Below, in pieces: positions 55,025 through 64,000 of a stretch of DNA of 64,000 nt. The stretch's first letter is position 1. Every line of letters starts with the position of its first letter. The stretch lies in assembly GCF_030219325.1 (NCBI RefSeq), contig NZ_CP126625.1:3460857-3524856 (forward strand), written 5' to 3'. Source of the stretch: Geothrix sp. (GTDB taxonomy: Bacteria; Acidobacteriota; Holophagae; Holophagales; Holophagaceae). The notes beneath the pieces were generated by a model. It saw only the letters and a program-made list of their open reading frames with translations, was not told where the DNA came from and searched no databases. A program made the translations under genes and the position numbers.

Positions 55025-56938
55025 TCAGCGTTGGCGATCCTTGACCTCGGCCGCCAGGGCCTGGAGGAATCCCTCCAGGGGCTGGACGCCCAGGTCACCC
55101 CGGTGCCGATGGCGCACGGAGACTGTGCCCGCCTCGGCTTCGCGGTCCCCAATGACCAGCATGTAGGGCACCTTGGCCAGCTGAGCTTCACGGATCTTGG
55201 CCTTCAGGCTCTCATTGCGGGCATCCAACTCGGCCCGCAGGCCCAGCGCCTTGGCGCGGGCGGCCGCTTCGGTGGAGAAGGCGTTGGCCCGGTCGGTGAT
55301 GGGCAGGATGGCGACCTGCACCGGGGCCAGCCAGGCCGGGAAGGCTCCCGCGGTGTGCTCCACCAGGATGCCCATGAAGCGCTCGAGGCTGCCCAGGATG
55401 GCCCGGTGCAGCATGATGGGCCGTCCCTCGCCACCGTCGGGGCGGGTGTAGTTCAGGTCGAAACGCTCCGGCAGCATGTAGTCCACCTGGAGGGTGCCCA
55501 GCTGCCAGGGGCGCTTGAGGGCATCCAGGATCTGGAACTCGATCTTGGGGCCATAGAAGGCACCCTCGCCCGGATTCAGGGTGAAGGGCATGCCGGCCTC
55601 GTTCAGGGCTTCGCTCAGGGCGTTTTCCGCCGCATCCCAGATCTCGTCCGAGCCGAGCCGCTTTTCAGGTCGGGTGCTCAGGGCCACGCGCATGCCGTCG
55701 AAGCCAAAGGTATCGTAGACCTCCTTCAACAGCGCGAGGAAGTCGGCCATCTCGGTCTTGATCTGCTCCGGCGTGCAGTAGATGTGGGCGTCGTCCTGGC
55801 AGAAGGTCCGCACGCGCGTCAGGCCATGGGTGACGCCGCTCCGCTCGTAGCGATGCAGGCGGCCGAAATCGGCGTAGCGGATGGGCAGGTCACGGTAGCT
55901 GTGCTTCTGGGCACCGAACATGATGCAGTGCCCGGGGCAGTTCATGGGCTTCACCGCGTACTCCCGCTCTTCGGCGGTGGTGAAGTACATGTTCTCGGCG
56001 TAGTTGTCGTAGTGGCCGCTGGTCTTCCAGAGGGCCACGTCCAGGATCTGGGGGGTGATCACTTCGCTATAGCCGTACTTGAAGTAGAGCTCGCGGATGT
56101 AGGTCACCAGCTCGTTGTAGACCTGGGTACCCTTGGGATGGAAGAAGGGAGAGGCCGGCGCTTCCGGATGGAAGGAGTAGAGGCCCAGCTCCTTGCCCAG
56201 CTTGCGGTGATCCCGGGCCTTGGCCTCCTCCAGGCGCTTCAGGTGCTCATCCAGTTCCTTCTGGCTGTGGAAGGCGGTGCCGTAGATGCGGCTGAGCATC
56301 TGGTTCTTCTCGTCGCCCTTCCAGTAGGCGCCGGCGATGCTGAGCAGCTTGAAGGCCTTCAACTTCGCGGTGCTGGGGACGTGGGGGCCGCGGCAGAGGT
56401 CGTAGAAATCCCCCTGGCGGTACCCGCTGATGATGTCGCCGGAGGGGATGCTGGAGACCACCTCGACCTTGAGGGGCTCGCCCATCTCGGTGAAGCGCGC
56501 CACGGCGGCATCCCGGCTCAGGTCTTCCCGGACCACCTCGACGCCCTCGGCCACGATCTTGGCCATCTCGGCCTCGATGGCCGGCAGGTCCTCGGGCGTA
56601 AAGGGCTTCTCCACCCAGAAGTCGTAGTAGAAACCATCCTCGATGACCGGGCCGATGCCGACCTTGGCGCCCGGGTACAGCCGCTTGACCGCGTGGGCCA
56701 GGAGGTGGGCCGTGGAGTGGCGGATGAGCTCCAAGCTTTCCGGGGCCTTGTTGGTGACGATCTCAACCTTGACCCCATCCACGAGGGGAGCCTTCAGGTC
56801 GGCCAGGTGGCCATCCACCTTGATGGCCAGCGCCGCCTCGAGGAGCCTGGCACCGATCCCACCGGCCAGATCGGCCCCAGTGGCACCCTCGGGCAGCTGC
56901 CGAAGGGAGTCGTCTGGAAGGCGGACCTCGATGGACAT
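55025..56938 (-). CDS. thrS: Threonine-tRNA ligase
   Basis: A 637-residue class II synthetase. It has an N-terminal TGS domain (MSIEVRLPDDSLRQLPEG), an editing domain with HSTAHLLAHAVKRL (zinc-type HxxxH, near 71-84), and the catalytic core with MNCPGHCIMFG (near 335), RVRTFCQDDAHIYC (near 376) and GSLERFMGILVEHTAG (near 510). The C-terminal anticodon-binding domain is complete. The start is the ATG at 56936-56938, with GAGG six bases upstream. A possible promoter (TTGATG, about 16 bp, TGATAA) lies in the gap after the rRNA terminator. infC follows after 74 bp. Confidence 0.96.
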   Translation of the reverse strand: MSIEVRLPDDSLRQLPEGATGADLAGGIGARLLEAALAIKVDGHLADLKAPLVDGVKVEIVTNKAPESLELIRHSTAHLLAHAVKRLYPGAKVGIGPVIEDGFYYDFWVEKPFTPEDLPAIEAEMAKIVAEGVEVVREDLSRDAAVARFTEMGEPLKVEVVSSIPSGDIISGYRQGDFYDLCRGPHVPSTAKLKAFKLLSIAGAYWKGDEKNQMLSRIYGTAFHSQKELDEHLKRLEEAKARDHRKLGKELGLYSFHPEAPASPFFHPKGTQVYNELVTYIRELYFKYGYSEVITPQILDVALWKTSGHYDNYAENMYFTTAEEREYAVKPMNCPGHCIMFGAQKHSYRDLPIRYADFGRLHRYERSGVTHGLTRVRTFCQDDAHIYCTPEQIKTEMADFLALLKEVYDTFGFDGMRVALSTRPEKRLGSDEIWDAAENALSEALNEAGMPFTLNPGEGAFYGPKIEFQILDALKRPWQLGTLQVDYMLPERFDLNYTRPDGGEGRPIMLHRAILGSLERFMGILVEHTAGAFPAWLAPVQVAILPITDRANAFSTEAAARAKALGLRAELDARNESLKAKIREAQLAKVPYMLVIGDREAEAGTVSVRHRHRGDLGVQPLEGFLQALAAEVKDRQR

Positions 56939-56978
56939 GGGTTCCTCAGAACAAGAAATGAATTTTATCAGTAAATGA

Positions 56979-57008
56979 CTCCGGGCCATCAAATGTGATG
57001 GCCCGGAG
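56979..57008 (-). terminator. Terminator of the rRNA operon
   Basis: A perfect 13-bp GC-rich stem (56979-56991 with 56996-57008) with a 4-nt loop lies 10 bp after the 3' end of 5S rRNA. On the minus strand it is followed by TCATTTACTG, a short U-rich stretch. It separates the rRNA operon from thrS. Confidence 0.8.
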
Positions 57009-57017
57009 GGGTTTTAA

Positions 57018-57133
57018 CGTCGCAGCGACCTACTTTTCCACGCATGTGATGCGCAGTATCATCGGCCCTCCAGGTCTTAACGGCCGTGTTCGGGATGGGA
57101 ACGGGTGTGACCCCTGGGGAAAAGCCACGACGA
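57018..57133 (-). rRNA. rrf: 5S ribosomal RNA
   Basis: About 116 nt on the minus strand. The conserved CCCATCCCGAACACGG loop C/helix region is present, and the ends pair (CGTCG with CGACG). It follows 23S rRNA by about 80 nt. The ends are estimated to within a few bases. Confidence 0.93.
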
Positions 57134-57193
57134 AGGGTTAGAAGGCGAGAAGGGTTTAAGGCGAAGCTCTGTAGAGCGTTCGTGGGTATGTCG

Positions 57194-57215
57194 AATGTTA
57201 TTGATTGATGAAAGG
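57194..57215 (-). other. 23S rRNA processing stem, 3' arm
   Basis: These 22 nt are complementary at about 20 positions to 60147-60168 at the 5' side of 23S rRNA. A further CGTGGGT (57181-57187) pairs with ACCCACG near 60178. Together they form the long stem by which pre-23S rRNA is cut out, normally by RNase III. Confidence 0.7.
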
Positions 57216-60148
<2,933 letters not shown>

Positions 60149-60364
60149 TTCCATCAATGAATAACATTGACTTCAGACCCACGAGAGTATTTCGATTTCG
60201 CTAAACTTGCCTCGCCTTAAGCCCACAGCGTCACTTCAACGCCATGGATCACCCTTCTCTATTCCTTCTATTTAAATGTCAAACAACTCTGCCTTTCGGC
60301 CACCGACCCTTGAATCGGTCTTGAGCTGGATTCAAACCTCGAAAGGTCTCAACTCAACTCAAAT

Positions 60365-60442
<78 letters not shown>

Positions 60443-60465
60443 GTGTTCCTTGCTCCATTCGGCGC

Positions 60466-60541
60466 TGGTGGACCCGACCGGGTTCGAACCGACGACCTCC
60501 TGGATGCAAACCAGGCGCTCTCCCAGCTGAGCTACGGGCCC
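60466..60541 (-). tRNA. tRNA-Ala (TGC)
   Basis: A 76-nt tRNA with encoded CCA. The acceptor GGGCCCG pairs with CGGGTCC with one G-U pair, and the anticodon loop TTTGCAT carries anticodon TGC. The T arm has GGTTCGAACCC. In transcription order it precedes tRNA-Ile in the spacer (16S-Ala-Ile-23S), 23 bp upstream. Confidence 0.97.
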
Positions 60542-60578
60542 AGTTACAGACGCCCAAACACGCTCGTCAAAGATTGCA

Positions 60579-60602
60579 CGAGCGTCTTTAAAAACCGGAT
60601 AG
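60579..60602 (-). other. 16S rRNA processing stem, 3' arm
   Basis: These 24 nt are complementary at 23 of 24 positions to 62319-62342 in the leader. Together they form the stem closing the pre-16S rRNA for RNase III cleavage. Confidence 0.8.
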
Positions 60603-60654
60603 ATATTGCGATCGGAAGCGTTGACCTATCGTCATCTCATTGAGACGACTCTCC

Positions 60655-62197
<1,543 letters not shown>

Positions 62198-62521
62198 TCA
62201 TTCTGAACTCTCATCCCAAATCCTTAGACTTGGAAAAAATGCTCTGGTCGAAAAATTGTTCTGAATTCTGATCGACATCCTTAGACGCCAACCAAAACCC
62301 TCAAAGGCTTCCTATCTTCTATCCGGTTTTCAAAGACGCTCGCCATGCTCTCCGCATGACTCCGAACAGCCTCTCAGCCATCCTCGCACCCCACAGCCTC
62401 AACTGCGCAGGACATTCAGACTAACACCAGGGCCCCCAGATGCAAGAGAAAAATTTACGCAAGGGGCACCAATCCTTCATCGGGGGCCATCCTTCGGCCA
62501 TCATGGGCCATCGGAGAGGCC
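62198..62521 (-). promoter_or_regulatory. rRNA operon leader and promoter region
   Basis: On the minus strand TTGCAT (62440-62445) and TAGTCT (62418-62423) are 16 bp apart, with an AT-rich tract (TAAATTTTTCTC) just upstream that could be an UP element. The leader of about 215 nt contains the 5' arm of the 16S processing stem (62319-62342). The remaining plus-strand side is the short promoter region of galU, where no clear box was found. Confidence 0.6.
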
Positions 62522-63394
62522 ATGAAGACGCTACGCAAAGCCGTCATTCCCGTCGCGGGCCTGGGCACCCGCTTCCTGCCCGCGACCAAGGCCCAACCCA
62601 AGGAAATGCTGCCTTTGGTGGACACGCCCGTCATCCAGTACGTCGTGGAAGAGGCCATCCGGGCCGGGGTTGAGAGCCTGGTGCTGGTCACTGGGCGAGG
62701 CAAGGCCGCCATCGAGAACCATTTCGACGTCGCCTTCGAACTGGAGGACACCTTGCGCCGCCGCGGCAAGCAGGAGGAACTCGCGGTGGTACAGGGCATC
62801 AGTCATCTCGCCCATTTCGCGTATGTGCGCCAGGGTGAGCCGCTGGGGCTCGGCCACGCCGTGCTTTGCGCCCGCTACGCGGTCGGTGATGAACCCTTCG
62901 CCCTGCTTCTTGGCGATGACGTCTTCGACGAGCGGGATTCGGCCCTGGACGCCCTGATCGCCGCATACGGTTCATCCGGAAAGTCCGTCGTCGGCGTCCA
63001 GGAAGTGCCACCCGAACACGTTTCCCGGTACGGCATCGTCAACGCCCCCGGCAGCCAGCGAGATGTTTGGGATGTGACAACTATTGTCGAAAAGCCATCT
63101 CCCAAGGATGCTCCCAGCCGCTGGGCCGTCGTGGGCCGCTACGTGCTGGAGCCGCGCGTTTTCGATCACCTCGCGGCCCTGGAGCCAGGCGTGGGCGGGG
63201 AGTACCAGCTCACCGACGCGTTGGCGGCCCTCGCCCGGGAAGGCCGGCTGGTCGCCGCACCGATCCCCGCCAAGCGCTATGACACCGGCAACAAGCTCGA
63301 CTACCTGAAGGCCAACGTGGAGTTCGCCCTCAAGCGGGAAGATCTTCGCGAGGACTTCACCACCTACCTGAAAGAGCTGTCCTGCGGCCTCTAG
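62522..63394 (+). CDS. galU: UTP-glucose-1-phosphate uridylyltransferase
   Basis: A 290-residue GalU that makes UDP-glucose for envelope polysaccharides. The nucleotide-binding signature VAGLGTRFLPATKAQPKEML (residues 11-30) is complete. Also present are LGLGHAVLCAR (near 107), LLGDDVFDE and VGGEYQLTDAL (near 223). The start has GGAGAGG upstream. Its stop overlaps the convergent P-type ATPase gene stop by 4 bp, sharing a CTAG. Confidence 0.95.
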   Translation: MKTLRKAVIPVAGLGTRFLPATKAQPKEMLPLVDTPVIQYVVEEAIRAGVESLVLVTGRGKAAIENHFDVAFELEDTLRRRGKQEELAVVQGISHLAHFAYVRQGEPLGLGHAVLCARYAVGDEPFALLLGDDVFDERDSALDALIAAYGSSGKSVVGVQEVPPEHVSRYGIVNAPGSQRDVWDVTTIVEKPSPKDAPSRWAVVGRYVLEPRVFDHLAALEPGVGGEYQLTDALAALAREGRLVAAPIPAKRYDTGNKLDYLKANVEFALKREDLREDFTTYLKELSCGL

Positions 63395-64000
63395 CGCCGC
63401 AGCCTCAGCGCGTTCAGCACCACCGTCAGCGAACTGAGGCCCATGGCCGCGCCAGCCAGCATGGGCCCGCCGAAGCGCTCGAGCTGTCCGAAGGCCGCCA
63501 GGGGCACCAGCAGCAGGTTGTAGCCAAGCGCCCAACCGAGGTTCTGCTTGATCACGCGCTGCGTACGCAGGGCGAGGCGCCTGGCCGTCAGAACCGGTTC
63601 CAGTCCGGCCCGCAGCAGCACCAGCGGTGCCGCCGCCATCGCCGCCCCGGTGCCCTGCCCGCCCGCGCCCGAACCCATGGCGATCCCGCAATCCGCCTGG
63701 GCCAGCGCCGGGGCATCGTTGACGCCGTCGCCCACGAAGCCGACCACCGCCCCACTCGCTTGCATCCCCCTGAGGTGGGACAGCTTCCCCTCAGGCCGGA
63801 CCTCAGCGGTCACGCGCGTGATCCCCGCGGCCCTGGCCATGAGCCCAGCGGGCCCACTCCGGTCACCCGTCAGGAGGTGGAGCTTCAGCCCCTGGCGCTC
63901 CAGGTCCGCCACCACGCTGGGTGCCTCTGCCCGCAATCGGTCGCCCAGAATGAAGACCCCCTGGAGCCCCGCCTCGTTTGCCAACCCCACCGCGATCCCA
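63391..64000 (-). CDS. Heavy-metal P-type ATPase (partial, C-terminal part)
   Basis: The frame is open to the right edge, so the N-terminus is beyond the window. About 202 residues are visible. The P-domain has LHLLTGDRSGPAGLMARAAG and the hinge motif FVGDGVNDAPALAQADCGIAMGSG. Then come the last two TM helices, with NLGWALGYNLLLVPLAAFG and MGLSSLTVVLNALRLRR. These match the IB (copper/heavy metal) class, where YN and MxxSS occur in TM7 and TM8. It would pump Cu or a related ion across the inner membrane. The DKTG site and metal-binding domains are not visible. Confidence 0.9.
   Translation of the reverse strand, partial: GIAVGLANEAGLQGVFILGDRLRAEAPSVVADLERQGLKLHLLTGDRSGPAGLMARAAGITRVTAEVRPEGKLSHLRGMQASGAVVGFVGDGVNDAPALAQADCGIAMGSGAGGQGTGAAMAAAPLVLLRAGLEPVLTARRLALRTQRVIKQNLGWALGYNLLLVPLAAFGQLERFGGPMLAGAAMGLSSLTVVLNALRLRR

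Overview
This is a high-GC bacterial chromosome segment. It is dense, almost entirely coding, and mostly housekeeping. The gene set fits the Acidobacteriota, most likely a Geothrix-like member of the Holophagae: a type III glutamine synthetase, a class II DAHP synthase, an EfpL-type elongation factor P, LPS-type acyltransferase and heptose genes implying an outer membrane, and a very large multihaem c-type cytochrome lipoprotein of the kind found in metal-reducing bacteria. The taxonomic placement is inference from gene content, not from a database match.

Region 1 (1-10930, minus strand) is the S10-spc ribosomal protein cluster, running from rpsJ to the truncated rplF at the left edge, preceded by rpsL-rpsG-fusA. 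No tuf gene lies between fusA and rpsJ. That gap instead holds an IR hairpin, a candidate promoter and a folded leader for the S10 operon. A 445-bp non-coding stretch upstream of rpsL contains the str promoter and a 272-bp element with nested inverted repeats.

Region 2 (11229-35625) is a mixed metabolic and regulatory stretch. It holds an FmdB-type zinc-ribbon protein, a heptose-phosphate nucleotidyltransferase, glnN, nadA, a histidine kinase and an OmpR-type regulator separated by a 74-bp direct repeat, class II DAHP synthase, a small acyl-CoA thioesterase, a DCC-type protein, a CPBP protease, a serine/threonine kinase, efpL, a zinc-knuckle-less rsgA, an orphan membrane histidine kinase, an LpxL-like acyltransferase, an OB-fold-like lipoprotein, a short solitary nuoG, purH and alaS.

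Region 3 (35689-47696) is the most distinctive part. A Cache-domain hybrid histidine kinase is followed by a minus-strand four-gene run: a 1153-residue multihaem lipoprotein, a monohaem cytochrome c, a small outer-membrane barrel and a membrane protein carrying a P460-like haem domain. Divergent from it is a two-component system with a beta-propeller sensor kinase and a NarL-type regulator. I read this as a regulated periplasmic and outer-membrane electron-transfer module.

Region 4 (47708-64000) returns to housekeeping: a DUF486 protein, RNase Y, a candidate structured RNA (possibly 6S), zapA and a ZapB-like coiled-coil gene, pheST with a short pheT, rplT-rpmI-infC (infC starts with AUU), and thrS. 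A complete 16S-tRNA-Ile-tRNA-Ala-23S-5S rRNA operon on the minus strand follows, with its promoter, processing stems and terminator. The window ends with galU and the 3' part of a metal P-type ATPase gene.
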